DNA of 64,000 nucleotides from Mesorhizobium kowhaii (GTDB lineage Bacteria; Pseudomonadota; Alphaproteobacteria; Rhizobiales; Rhizobiaceae), in contig NZ_MZXV01000056.1 in NCBI RefSeq assembly GCF_003253745.1, positions 372,001 through 436,000 of the forward strand. The letters run 5' to 3'. Of this stretch, positions 7,390 to 16,669 are shown piece after piece (position 1 is the first letter of the stretch; each line of letters begins with the position of its first letter). The notes under the pieces were generated by a model that searched no databases, had not been told where the DNA came from, and saw only the letters and a program-made list of their open reading frames with translations. The position numbers and the translations under genes are program-made.

Positions 7390-10300
7390 CTAGAAGGCGA
7401 TCTTCACCCCGAGCTTGGCGCCGATGATGGAACTGTCGGACGACGCCTTGCCGCGGACTTCGCCGCTGACGGTGGTCAACTCCGACATTTTCAGGTTGAA
7501 GCCGGTCGACAGCGCGGCGGAAAAATCCGCATCGTCGAAGTCGATCTCCCTGGTGTCGATTTCGGTCGTGTTCTTGTAGCCGAAACGCTGCTGCAATTCG
7601 AATCGCGCATAGGGGCTGAGCACCATGCCGTTGCTTAGCGTGTAATCGCCATAGATGCCGGGCTCGAACTTGATCGCGCCAAAAGAAAGCTTGCTCTTGC
7701 CGAACTCGTTGCCGCCGCTGTCGGTGTAGGGATCGCCGCGGAACGAAACGCCAAGCAGGCCACCACGCAGATCGAAACGGGTACGCTCGCCCAGCTTGAA
7801 GATGTGGCCGACCGATGCCGTCACCGCATAGCCCTCGGTGTCATAGCTGCCGGTGGTGCCAAGCACGCCGTTCGTCACATCACTTCCGCCGATGAAGCCG
7901 GAGGCGGAGACCAGCGCGTAGTCATAGTTCTTGCGGAACAGCGCGTAGCCGCCGAACATGCCAGCCTTGTTGGTGCCTTCTCCGATGGCATCAAATCCCC
8001 GGAACGCGCCGAGGTTGACATCGGTCGAGGCATAGCCGGCGAAAATACCGATGTTCAGGCCATACTCATTGTCGAACTGGAAGTGTTTGGCCGCATTGAA
8101 ATCCAGGCTGATGGCGGCCGAAAAATCATTGGCATCGAAGCTCGGGCCGGGGCCATTCAGACCACCGCCGCTGATGTCGTAGCCGTCATGCTCGGTATGA
8201 GCGAACTGGCCGGAGGCGAAGACGCCGAAGCTGGACGAAACCGGCACCATTGCACCCCCGGTTGCGGGCGACAGGTTGAGGTCAGAATCGAGCGCATCTC
8301 GGTTTATGCCGTAGAGAGCGTCGATTGCCACAGTGACCGCGCCGGCGTTGGTGGCGCTGGTGGGCGCCGCGGCAATACCGAAATTGGCCGGCGTGGCACG
8401 CAGGAACAAGCCGCCCGGGCCAGTTACGAGCTGATAGGTAAAAAGCGAACCGGGCGTGCCGGGAATGCCTTGGACATCGAATGTCCCGGTAACCGGCCCG
8501 CTGGCCGAGACAATGATCGGGATATCGGTCGCCTGGGCGAATTGCGGCGTGCCCAGCAGATTGACGATGATGGTGTTGGCGCCGGTGGCCGAAAACGCGC
8601 TGGCAATGAGTTGATCCGACTGCACCGTCTGCTGGTTGATGTCGAGGCCGATGCGGGCGCCGTTGAGGGTGAGGCCGCCGAGCCTCAGCACGTCGTTGGC
8701 GACGCCGTCCGTCATGTCGATCAGCGAATTCGTCGCGATGATCGAACCAGACATGGTGAGGTTGCCGTTGATGAACAGCGTTGAATTCGTCGCGATGATC
8801 GAACCCGGCATGGTGACATTGCCGTTGATGAACAGCGTCGAGCCGTTGCCCAGGTTGAGCTGGTTGATGCCTTGTGTGCCGCCGCTGAAGCGGAGCGTAG
8901 AAGCGTCGGCCGAGAAATTGTCGAAGCCGGTGAAGTTCTGGCTCTTGCCGCCGGCCGCGAGGTCGGTGTCAGTGACGGTGCCGTTGGCGCCCGTACCGCT
9001 GAACAGGACCCCGTCGGCAAGGTTGAGCGGATCGACCGCGCCGGATCCGTTGATGATCAGCGTATTGGGGCCGAGGCCGGTGATGTCACCGTCGATCGTG
9101 CCGCCGGAGAGATCGACGTGATCTGCGTCGATGCCGCCCTTGATGGTGCCGCCGGAAACTGAAACTTGGTCGAAGCCGGCGCCGCCGGTGACGCTGCCGC
9201 GGATGGTGCCGCCGGAGACGGCTACGATATCATCACCGTCGTCGCCAGTTACGTTCCCAGTGATGGTGCCGCCGCTGACGGTCACTTTATCGTCGCCCGC
9301 CCCGCCGACAACATTGCCGGTGATGGTGCCGCCGGCAACGCTGACCACGTCCGGGCGGGCCGAAAGCAGGATGTTGCCGGTAATGACGCCCCCCTGCTGG
9401 TTGATTGTGCTGGCACCCGCGCCGGTGAGATCGATTGCGGTGCCGCCAGTGCCGGTGATTGAACCGGCGTTCGTGATCGTGACCGAGCCCGCCGTGTTCG
9501 CGAGGATACCCGTTGCACCTGCGATTGAACCGGCATTATCCACGCCCGCTGCGCGGCCGGTGCCGGACACAAGCTCGACGCCGACCGTGGCGCCGCTTAC
9601 CGTCGCGCTATCTTGCACCGTAACCGTAGTAGCCGAACCAGTGGCGGCGGAGTCGTTGCGTGCGTAAATGCCCGCGCCGCCATTGCCTGTCACCGTACCG
9701 GTGGCGGTAATCGAAAGCGCGCCGGTGCCTCCGTGGAGGGCACGGATGCCATAGGTTCCGCCGCTCACATCCGCCACTGCAATTGATAGCCCGGTGGCGT
9801 TGTCGAATGTCTGGGCGAAGATGCCGCCATCGATTGTCCCGGTGACTGCACCCGTGGCGGTTATGGAGAGCGCGCCACCACTACCGTGGAGTATGGCCAA
9901 GATGCCGTAGGCCCCACCGCTTACGTCTGCCGCTTGAATGGCCAAGCCGGTCGCGTTGTCATACGCCAGTGCAAAGATCCCCCCACCATCGACCGCTCCC
10001 GTCACCGTGCCTGTTGTAGTGATGGAGAGCGCACCTGTGCCATGGTGTTCGGCCTCGATGCCGATGACGCCGCTCACATCAGCAACATTGATCGTGAGGC
10101 CGGTGGAGTTGAACCCCGTAAAGGCAAAAATGCCACTCGCATACGTCCCCGTCACCGTGCCGGCGGCGGTAATCGAAAGCACGCCAGTGCCCTCCTGGTC
10201 GGCGCCGATGCCCAGACCGCCGCTCACGCCCGCCGCGACGATCGTGAGATCGCTGCCATAGTTTCGGGCGTAGATGCCTCCAGTCAATGCGCCGTTGCCC

Positions 10301-11958
10301 CCTGTCACGGTACCGGTGGCGGTAATGGAGAGGGCGCCGGTGCCGTGGTGTTCGGCGGAGATACCATAGGTCCCGCCGCTTACAGTGGCCGCATCAATAG
10401 TCAGATTGGTGCTGGAAATAACATCGGACAAAGTACGGGCATAAATCCCGTCTCCCGCCGTTCCCGTTACTGTACCGGTTGCGGTGATCGACAGTGCGCC
10501 TGTGCCGTAGTGTTCTGCGTGTATGCCGGATGTCCCGCCGGACACATTTACCGCTTCAATCGTCAGATCAGTGCCACCGGAGTTGTTGGCATAGATGCCG
10601 TATCTGCTCGTCCCCGTCACCGCACCGGTAGCGGTAATCGACAGTGCTCCGCTCCCGTCTGTTGAGGCGCGGATGCCGTATGTCGCGCCGTTCACACCGG
10701 CCACGTCGATCGTTAGATCGGTGCCATAGTTGCGGGCGTAGATGCCGCTGGCACTCGTCCCCGTAACTGCACCGGTGGCGGTGATCGACAGTGCACCGCT
10801 CCCGAAATTGCGGGCAAGGACGCCGGTGGTCCCCCCGCTCACGCCGGCCACATCGATCGTTAGATTGGTACCACTTTCGTTGAGGGCGTATATGCCGTTA
10901 TTGGTCGTCCCCGTCACTGCACCGCTGGCTGTGATCGACAGTGCGCCGCTCCCGTAGTTTGAGGCGCGGATGCCGTATGTCGCGCCGTTCACACCGGCCA
11001 CGTCGATCGTTAGGTCGGTGCCGTTAAAGTTGCGGGCGTGGATGCCGTTGGCACTCGTCCCCGTCACCGCACCGGTAGCGGTAATCGATAGTGCTCCGCT
11101 CCCGTCGTTGCGGGAGTAGATGCCGGACGTTCCAGTCACTGTACCTGCGGCCGTAATTGTTAGATTTGTGCCAGCGTGGTTGCGAGCGAAAATGGCGGGA
11201 AAGGTCGAGTCAGCCGCCGTCCCCGTGACGGCGATCGACAGTTCGCCGCTTCCGTAATTATGGGCATTGATCTGATTTGTCGCATTCGCCACCACGATCG
11301 ACAGATCAGTGCCAAAGTTCGCGGCGGAGATGCTGGAATAGTTCGTGCTCGTACTCGTCACCGTCCCGCTGGCGGTAATCGACAGCGCTCCGCTTCCCTG
11401 GTTAATGGCGCGGATGCCGTTTCCCGCACCGCTTGCGTCCGCCGCCTGGATCGTCAGGTCGGTGGTTCCGACGTAGTTGTGGGCGTAGATGCCTATTCCG
11501 CCGACTCCGGGACTCGATTGGTTGTTTCCTGTGACGGTCCCTGTCGTGGTGATCGACAGTGCACCGCTACTGTAGTTGCGAGCGGCGATGCCACTAATAT
11601 AGCCAGTGATGGTCGAGAAATTGGGGTCTCCAGAAGCGTAGTCGCTAAATGTGAGTCCGCCAGTGCCCGTGAGGGTAAGGGCGTTGCCCGCGGCTGTGCT
11701 GATACTGAAGGTGTTGTCCGTTGTCACGTTGAGCACAGCGGGAGGCGACCCGAGCGGAGGCAGCCTCTGCGTCATCGTCGTCACGTTGCTGCAGGTGTAA
11801 ATGCCGCCGGCGCCGCTGCAGTCCGCAAAGGCACGTCGCACATAGCCGCGATAGCCGCCGAGGAAGGCACTCGCCGCGAGCGCGGTGCCGAGCACCAGGC
11901 GGTTGCGCAGACCGAGCGCCGACTCCTCCGTATTTCCCAGTTTCGTCCCCTGCCTCAT
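7390..11958 (-). CDS. Large repeat-rich autotransporter (type Va)
   Basis: 1522 residues. An extended N-terminus with a signal segment (LVLGTALAASAFLGG) precedes a passenger of about 1200 residues. Residues about 100-800 are a long run of degenerate 30-40 residue repeats of the form G-x-G-A-L-S-I-T-A-T-G-x-V-T-G then GIYARN and LTIDVAGVSGG, which predicts a right-handed beta-helix. Next come shorter VSGGTITGNV repeats, then a C-terminal autotransporter barrel of about 280 residues ending in the consensus terminal Phe (VKIAF). Surface-exposed adhesin or matrix role is inferred. ATG at 11958 is preferred over upstream in-frame codons because it precedes the signal segment and has a GGGGG-rich ribosome site. 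The TIGR03032-like gene ends 28 bp upstream on the same strand. Confidence 0.9.
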   Translation of the reverse strand: MRQGTKLGNTEESALGLRNRLVLGTALAASAFLGGYRGYVRRAFADCSGAGGIYTCSNVTTMTQRLPPLGSPPAVLNVTTDNTFSISTAAGNALTLTGTGGLTFSDYASGDPNFSTITGYISGIAARNYSSGALSITTTGTVTGNNQSSPGVGGIGIYAHNYVGTTDLTIQAADASGAGNGIRAINQGSGALSITASGTVTSTSTNYSSISAANFGTDLSIVVANATNQINAHNYGSGELSIAVTGTAADSTFPAIFARNHAGTNLTITAAGTVTGTSGIYSRNDGSGALSITATGAVTGTSANGIHARNFNGTDLTIDVAGVNGATYGIRASNYGSGALSITASGAVTGTTNNGIYALNESGTNLTIDVAGVSGGTTGVLARNFGSGALSITATGAVTGTSASGIYARNYGTDLTIDVAGVNGATYGIRASTDGSGALSITATGAVTGTSRYGIYANNSGGTDLTIEAVNVSGGTSGIHAEHYGTGALSITATGTVTGTAGDGIYARTLSDVISSTNLTIDAATVSGGTYGISAEHHGTGALSITATGTVTGGNGALTGGIYARNYGSDLTIVAAGVSGGLGIGADQEGTGVLSITAAGTVTGTYASGIFAFTGFNSTGLTINVADVSGVIGIEAEHHGTGALSITTTGTVTGAVDGGGIFALAYDNATGLAIQAADVSGGAYGILAILHGSGGALSITATGAVTGTIDGGIFAQTFDNATGLSIAVADVSGGTYGIRALHGGTGALSITATGTVTGNGGAGIYARNDSAATGSATTVTVQDSATVSGATVGVELVSGTGRAAGVDNAGSIAGATGILANTAGSVTITNAGSITGTGGTAIDLTGAGASTINQQGGVITGNILLSARPDVVSVAGGTITGNVVGGAGDDKVTVSGGTITGNVTGDDGDDIVAVSGGTIRGSVTGGAGFDQVSVSGGTIKGGIDADHVDLSGGTIDGDITGLGPNTLIINGSGAVDPLNLADGVLFSGTGANGTVTDTDLAAGGKSQNFTGFDNFSADASTLRFSGGTQGINQLNLGNGSTLFINGNVTMPGSIIATNSTLFINGNLTMSGSIIATNSLIDMTDGVANDVLRLGGLTLNGARIGLDINQQTVQSDQLIASAFSATGANTIIVNLLGTPQFAQATDIPIIVSASGPVTGTFDVQGIPGTPGSLFTYQLVTGPGGLFLRATPANFGIAAAPTSATNAGAVTVAIDALYGINRDALDSDLNLSPATGGAMVPVSSSFGVFASGQFAHTEHDGYDISGGGLNGPGPSFDANDFSAAISLDFNAAKHFQFDNEYGLNIGIFAGYASTDVNLGAFRGFDAIGEGTNKAGMFGGYALFRKNYDYALVSASGFIGGSDVTNGVLGTTGSYDTEGYAVTASVGHIFKLGERTRFDLRGGLLGVSFRGDPYTDSGGNEFGKSKLSFGAIKFEPGIYGDYTLSNGMVLSPYARFELQQRFGYKNTTEIDTREIDFDDADFSAALSTGFNLKMSELTTVSGEVRGKASSDSSIIGAKLGVKIAF
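9670..11640 (-). repeat. Tandem repeat array coding the autotransporter passenger
   Basis: About twenty related units of roughly 80-130 bp, each containing a GTCACxGTxCCGGTGGCGGTAAT-like core on the plus strand. Units in 10600-11150 are closest to each other (for example repeated ATGCCGTATGTCGCGCCGTTC). Such arrays expand and contract by recombination, so passenger length probably varies between strains. Confidence 0.75.
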
Positions 11959-11986
11959 GATAGCCCCCGCTGCGTGGCAGCCTTGG

Positions 11987-13174
11987 TCATTGGCTTGCCG
12001 GGGCTGGCACGACAGCCTCGGCAAAAGAATCGTTCGATGGCAATTGTGGCCGCCCGCCGCCGGGCGCATGGCTGACGAAGCCCGCCGCCTCGGGCGAGCG
12101 TGGACTCACCGCCATGGGGCAGGCAAAGCCGGGGATCACGGCGAGGTCGTAGAGCTCGGCTACCTGGCCGTCGATGCGGAACCAGTCGACGCAGCTACCC
12201 TTCTCAAGATCGATCACCTGGATGCCGCACCACGGCTCGGAATCGGCGGCGGCGAGGCGAGCGTCGAGCGCCAGCCCCTCGAAGCGCTTGTAGCGCGGCT
12301 TGGAAAGACCGACGAAAGCGTAGCGGCCGCAAAACGCCAGCCCGCGAAGGAAGCCTGGACAGAATGCGACCGGCTCGAAGTGACCCATGCCGCCGTCCTT
12401 CGGCAACTCCACGAAGCCGAGCTCGCCTGTGCCGGAGTTGAGCAGCCACAGCGCTCCTCGATGGAGACGCGGCGAATGCGGCATGGAGAGCCCCTCGCAT
12501 ACGACCGTGCCGGTCCTGACATCGATCACAACGCCGCCGTCGGCGCGCCGGTCGCGCCAGCCGTCGATCGTGTCGGAGCGGCTGACAGCCGTGGCATAGG
12601 CCGCCTCACCGTCGCGCATCGCCAGACCGTTCAGGTGGCAGCGGTCCTCGTCCACCAGCGCCGAGATGAAGGGCGGCCGCCACACTTCCTCGAAGCTGTA
12701 GCGGTCCGACACGGTGGCGAGGCAGTTGAAACGTGTGTTGACGAATATGGGCCGGCCGGCCGCGCCGATGCCGACGTCATGCGCGTCGAGTTCCCCGGTA
12801 ACGTGCACTGTGCGCGGTACATAGCAGGCGTCAAAGATCTCATTGGCCCGCTGGTGTGGTTCCAGCGCGTTGACGAAGCGCACGAGATGGAAGCCCGCCA
12901 CAAGCATGAGCGTCCCGTCGGAGGCGTAGGCGAGTCCCATCGGCCGTAGAATCGGCGTCTGGTGAACGTTGAGCCCGCCGGTCATCGGGTTGCGGCCGAT
13001 GAGATAGAACAGGCCGGACTGGTAGGAGGTAACCGCGAGCGCAACGTCCAGCGCCTTCAGCCGCGTCACCAGCCCGGCCGACATCGAATAAGTGAGATCG
13101 GGCGAGGCCTCGGCCGGTTCGCTCTCTTCCGGAAGGGGCTCGCCCGCAGCTTCGCCGCTTCCGCGCGCAGCCAT
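11987..13174 (-). CDS. TIGR03032-like conserved protein
   Basis: 395 residues, no obvious signal peptide. Recognised by pattern as the TIGR03032 family (function unknown; beta-propeller-like), with GLFYLIGRNP, RPMGLAYASDGTL, W-R-P-P-F-I-S and HLNGLAMRDGEA. The carboxy end is low-complexity. ATG at 13174 is preferred over GTG 13189 because GGAG lies about 9 bp upstream of it. It ends 28 bp before the large autotransporter on the same strand with no terminator between, so the two are probably co-transcribed; a link to surface export or glycan display is a guess. Confidence 0.75.
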   Translation of the reverse strand: MAARGSGEAAGEPLPEESEPAEASPDLTYSMSAGLVTRLKALDVALAVTSYQSGLFYLIGRNPMTGGLNVHQTPILRPMGLAYASDGTLMLVAGFHLVRFVNALEPHQRANEIFDACYVPRTVHVTGELDAHDVGIGAAGRPIFVNTRFNCLATVSDRYSFEEVWRPPFISALVDEDRCHLNGLAMRDGEAAYATAVSRSDTIDGWRDRRADGGVVIDVRTGTVVCEGLSMPHSPRLHRGALWLLNSGTGELGFVELPKDGGMGHFEPVAFCPGFLRGLAFCGRYAFVGLSKPRYKRFEGLALDARLAAADSEPWCGIQVIDLEKGSCVDWFRIDGQVAELYDLAVIPGFACPMAVSPRSPEAAGFVSHAPGGGRPQLPSNDSFAEAVVPAPASQ

Positions 13175-13203
13175 GGTGCCGATCTCCACAAATCAACTAA
13201 TTA

Positions 13204-13272
13204 GGAATGTATGATCTCAGCTAACTAGGAATTTAGGAATGTATGGTCTCCAGCTAATGTATGATCTCAGCT
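13204..13272. repeat. Three short direct repeats upstream of the TIGR03032-like gene
   Basis: Three copies of AATGTATGRTCTC(C)AGCT start near 13206, 13238 and 13256, just upstream of the TIGR03032-autotransporter transcription unit. Phasing is irregular (about 32 and 18 bp). They could be binding sites or a small slippage array. The rest of 13273-13462 shows no convincing gene. Confidence 0.55.
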
Positions 13273-13462
13273 TGACCCACAGGCAATCCTTAAATGGACT
13301 TACAGAGATCATGATGCGAGGAACCTTGGCCTCTGTTGCTGTTCGGCAACGCCAATAGTGATCGAGCAGCGACGTGAACCTGGAGCCGCATCTCGAAACG
13401 CGGCAGCACGAAGTGCGAACGCTGTTCATCCAGGCGGCAAAGGGACTTCAGCTTTGACCGGC

Positions 13463-14524
13463 TCAATCACATGTATCTGCCGCCTTGAGCGCTTCGGCGC
13501 GGTGAGCCTTGTCTAACGCTCCGATCCGTCGAACCGACGCGAAGAACCGTGGATAGTCGCCCGAACACAAGTCGAACAAGCGGAGAAACGTCGCCACCTG
13601 ATCACCGTAAACGGAAGTCGCGGCGAGTTTCGCGTTGTTAATCGGAGCATCGAACCAGACATCATATCCCCGGTATCCACCCCAGCGCCTGTCGCGCATC
13701 GCTCGGTAGCGCATCCGCAGCCGTTCGATCGCGGCTGTCTTTGCGGCCCGCTTTTGGTCCATGGTGGTACCCGAGCCTCTATAGACATGCGTTAGCTCGT
13801 CCCGGGTGTGCGAATCCAGCGCAAGAAATTCGGTCTTGCGCTTTCGGTCGGCTTCGTAACGGCGCAATCCGGCGGTATCACCAGCCGCGCGCAGCCATTT
13901 CCTCACGCCGGTTGTTTCGACGGCGACAGCGAACGCCTCGTTGAATGCGGAATCGTCGCTCACATAGACGCGCTGGTGGGCCAGCTCATGGAAAACTAGC
14001 CCTGCAAGATACGTTTCATCGTGGCTGAGCATCGTGCTTAGCAGCGGGTCACTTGACCAGCCAAGCGTGGAATATGCAGTGATGCCCGTCACATAGACGT
14101 CCAGGCCCTGTCTTTGAAGTTCGACAGCGGTTTCAATCGCAGACCTTTTGGAGAAGTATCCTCGGTAGGGAACGCATCCGAACACTGGAAAGCACCATGT
14201 TCGTGGCGTCAGCGAGAATTCTGGCGCGGCGAAGATGGCCCATGTCACCGAGTCCCGACCAACGTCAACATAGCTGCGGTAGCTATTGTTGTCCGGCAGC
14301 GCTAGTTCATCTGTCGCAAACTGTCGTATGGCGCTCGCCGATGCCATTCGAGCGCGTAGTGCCTCAGGGGTCGAACGATCCTCGATCAGCTCTCCGACAT
14401 CCTGGCGCGCCGTCATGATCTCCACATGACCCTTCAAGGATTGCGCGTAGTAGGAAATGTTGGTGCAACCTGTCACGCCGGACACCACGATCATCGCCGC
14501 CACCGACCGAAAAAATGCACCCAT
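13463..14524 (-). CDS. Putative lipoprotein aminopeptidase (DUF2265/Aminopep type)
   Basis: 353 residues. The N-terminus carries a lipobox (VVSGVTGC, Cys20), so it is probably a lipoprotein. A zinc-peptidase motif HELAH (179-183) with a downstream glutamate in FNEAFAVAVE matches the predicted aminopeptidase family COG4324. Other marks are YSTLGWSSDPLLSTML upstream of the motif, characteristic of that family. Substrate unknown. ATG at 14524 is chosen because it begins the signal peptide; the frame is open further upstream. It stands alone, divergent from the second caspase-fold gene, with a LysR remnant between. Confidence 0.8.
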   Translation of the reverse strand: MGAFFRSVAAMIVVSGVTGCTNISYYAQSLKGHVEIMTARQDVGELIEDRSTPEALRARMASASAIRQFATDELALPDNNSYRSYVDVGRDSVTWAIFAAPEFSLTPRTWCFPVFGCVPYRGYFSKRSAIETAVELQRQGLDVYVTGITAYSTLGWSSDPLLSTMLSHDETYLAGLVFHELAHQRVYVSDDSAFNEAFAVAVETTGVRKWLRAAGDTAGLRRYEADRKRKTEFLALDSHTRDELTHVYRGSGTTMDQKRAAKTAAIERLRMRYRAMRDRRWGGYRGYDVWFDAPINNAKLAATSVYGDQVATFLRLFDLCSGDYPRFFASVRRIGALDKAHRAEALKAADTCD

Positions 14525-14627
14525 CACGGTTTGCCCCCAGCACTGCTCACGCGTCCCGACAGGGCATGGAACGCAGGCAAGAAGGTGGGCGCCAAGCGTG
14601 TCTGCATGTGAGCGGCCGGTGCGGCCT

Positions 14628-14981
14628 TCAGGACCACGTGGCCTCGTCCAAAACCCACTTATGGAACGCGGCGATACGAGGGTCGGTCCAGCAATCTCTT
14701 CTGCCACACAAATGATAGGCCTCCCTGTCGTCAGAGATCTGCATATCCTTGAACGGCTGGACCAGTTCTCCCCTAGTGATCTCCTCGTGGAGCACAGAGA
14801 GGTCTCCGACCGCGACGCCCTGGCCCATAGCCGCGGCACGATAGGCCATATCGCCACTGGGAAAGACCTCACCCGAGTTCACGTCAAAAGGTTCGGCGCT
14901 TTTGTAGGCTGCTCCATAAACCGGCAGCGCAAGGTTGATCTTGATCGGCATCGTGTCCTCCACAGTCCGGTGACTGAGCAT
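14628..14981 (-). pseudogene. C-terminal remnant of a LysR-type regulator
   Basis: Residues such as AMGQGVAVGDLSVLHEEI and RDCWTDPRIAAFHKW match the end of the substrate-binding domain of LysR regulators. The DNA-binding helix-turn-helix and most of the effector domain are absent; the first 40 or so residues of the frame do not look like the family. Best read as a decayed gene rather than a functional short protein. Confidence 0.65.
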
Positions 14982-15142
14982 ACAAATCCCTTTTCCCTAT
15001 CTTTGACATGATTCTTGGTATAAATTTTTGCTGGCCTTCAGCGACACGGGGTCCATACGCTCGGGCATGATTGTGTCGCGTCGTGGTGCGCTTCGAAGGT
15101 TGCAAGACCAGGATTGACGCAGACCGGAACGGGCATGTTGAT

Positions 15143-16603
15143 ATGACCCATTGCCACAGACTCCTGTTTCGCATCCCGCTGCTTCTGCTTCTCGTGCTTC
15201 TTGGCTCGGTTGGCGCTCTCGCCGCGGTCGAGCAGAACCCGTCGCCGCAGCCGCGCAACCGGCTGGCGATCGTCATCGGCAATTCGAACTATCAAAGCAC
15301 CCGGCTCGAGCATCTCCCCAATGCGGCAAACGACGCCACAAGGCTTTCAGAGAGTCTGAAGCGGCTGAATTTCGAAGTCCTGACGGGAACCGATCTTTCG
15401 ACCGAGGGTTTCGCCAAACTGCTTCGAGACGCCGATGCAGAACTGCCGACCGCCAGTGCAGTTTTGATTTTCTATGCCGGTCATGGCGTGCAGCTGCATG
15501 GCGAAAACTACCTGCTCCCGGTCGACACGCCCGATCCCGAAAGCCTGGAAAAACTGACGGCCAGCGCCATCAAGCTGAATGATGTGATCGCCAGGTTCGC
15601 GCGCCGGGACCGCCAGACATTCATATTCCTGGACGCCTGTCGCAACAATCCGCTCGGTCCCGGCGCCGGCGCCGGCGATGGTCTGGCGCAAGTTGACGTC
15701 GGTGAAAACACGTTCATTGCCTTTGCCACTCAGCCCGGCAATGTCACGGCCGATGGCGGCGGCGAAAACAGCCCGTTTACCGTTGCGTTGCTGAAGAATC
15801 TCGAGATCCCCGGGCTCAGCGTCTCGGACATGATGATCCGCGTCCGCAACGAAACCGAAGCGTTGACGGTTGGCCGTCAAGTGCCGTGGGATCAATCGAA
15901 CCTGCGCGAGCAGTTCTATTTCACGGAGCAGCAGGCACTCGATCCAGCACAGTTGAGCGCGAGCCTTTCGCGAATTCTGGCGGACCCCATCGCAAAGAAG
16001 AGATTGCAGGTCGAGCTCGCCTCCAACGACCTGCAAACTGCCGTGCTTGTCGTCGGGCAGACGTTGCGGTCGGTCGAGATTCCGGCACCGTCAGCCGGTT
16101 TGCCGGCGCCGGTTGGCACCCAGGTCGCCAATCTGTCTCCAACTGAAAGCGTTGAAGACGCTCGCCAAAGCGTCGTCTCCGGCCTCGAAACCCTCATTGT
16201 CGGCGCATCGGCGGGCGAAGCGGAAAAGGGCAAGGCGGGCGATCTTGCGCGCAGCATCCAGACGGAACTTCGTCGCCTGGGTTGCTACCGGATGCAGGTT
16301 GATGGCGATTGGGGCACGGGCTCCATCCGCGCCCTCACCGACTATTACAAAAATACCAAACAGGTCGCATCGACGACCGAGCCGACCGTCGGACTGCTCG
16401 GCGATCTCTTTCTGCGCTCCGGCAGAATCTGCAAGCAGCCGGTCATCGTAAAGGCCAAGCCGGCTAAAGTTGCGTCGGAAGCCGGCCCCTCGCAAACCAG
16501 CTCCGGCCGCAAGGCTGCGAAACGCTCACAGGCCGCCCCGCAACGCCCCGCAGCCCCGCCACCGGACATTGGTGCGGGCATAGGCATTGGTGGTGTATTT
16601 TAG
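15143..16603 (+). CDS. Secreted caspase-fold (peptidase C14) protein with PG-binding-like tail
   Basis: 486 residues. Signal peptide at 1-28 (hydrophobic LLLLLVLLGSVGALA), then a caspase-fold domain (about 38-275) with candidate catalytic His114 (YAGHG) and Cys166 (LDACRNNP). After a linker, residues about 375-425 (ELRRLGCYRMQVDGDWG) resemble a peptidoglycan-binding or SEL-like repeat; a Lys/Pro/Ala-rich, then Gly-rich, end follows. Periplasmic protease or scaffold is inferred. It is related in its protease domain to the gene at 3707-4915 but lacks the CxxCH tail. ATG 15143 opens the signal peptide; the ribosome site is weak. Confidence 0.85.
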   Translation: MTHCHRLLFRIPLLLLLVLLGSVGALAAVEQNPSPQPRNRLAIVIGNSNYQSTRLEHLPNAANDATRLSESLKRLNFEVLTGTDLSTEGFAKLLRDADAELPTASAVLIFYAGHGVQLHGENYLLPVDTPDPESLEKLTASAIKLNDVIARFARRDRQTFIFLDACRNNPLGPGAGAGDGLAQVDVGENTFIAFATQPGNVTADGGGENSPFTVALLKNLEIPGLSVSDMMIRVRNETEALTVGRQVPWDQSNLREQFYFTEQQALDPAQLSASLSRILADPIAKKRLQVELASNDLQTAVLVVGQTLRSVEIPAPSAGLPAPVGTQVANLSPTESVEDARQSVVSGLETLIVGASAGEAEKGKAGDLARSIQTELRRLGCYRMQVDGDWGTGSIRALTDYYKNTKQVASTTEPTVGLLGDLFLRSGRICKQPVIVKAKPAKVASEAGPSQTSSGRKAAKRSQAAPQRPAAPPPDIGAGIGIGGVF

Positions 16604-16669
16604 GTCCGGGCTGACGACACCAGCCGCAGCACGACGTGTCCATACCGACCCCACCATCAGGTGTTGCGC

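Noticed and set aside
7804..11176. Several plus-strand frames over the autotransporter
   Set aside because: Products of the repeat array read backwards; valine/proline-rich and without motifs.
9670..11640. Regular repeats considered as a CRISPR array
   Set aside because: Units are coding, degenerate and without unique spacers of constant length.
13217..13429. Possible transposase fragment
   Set aside because: No recognisable catalytic residues or inverted ends; left unassigned.
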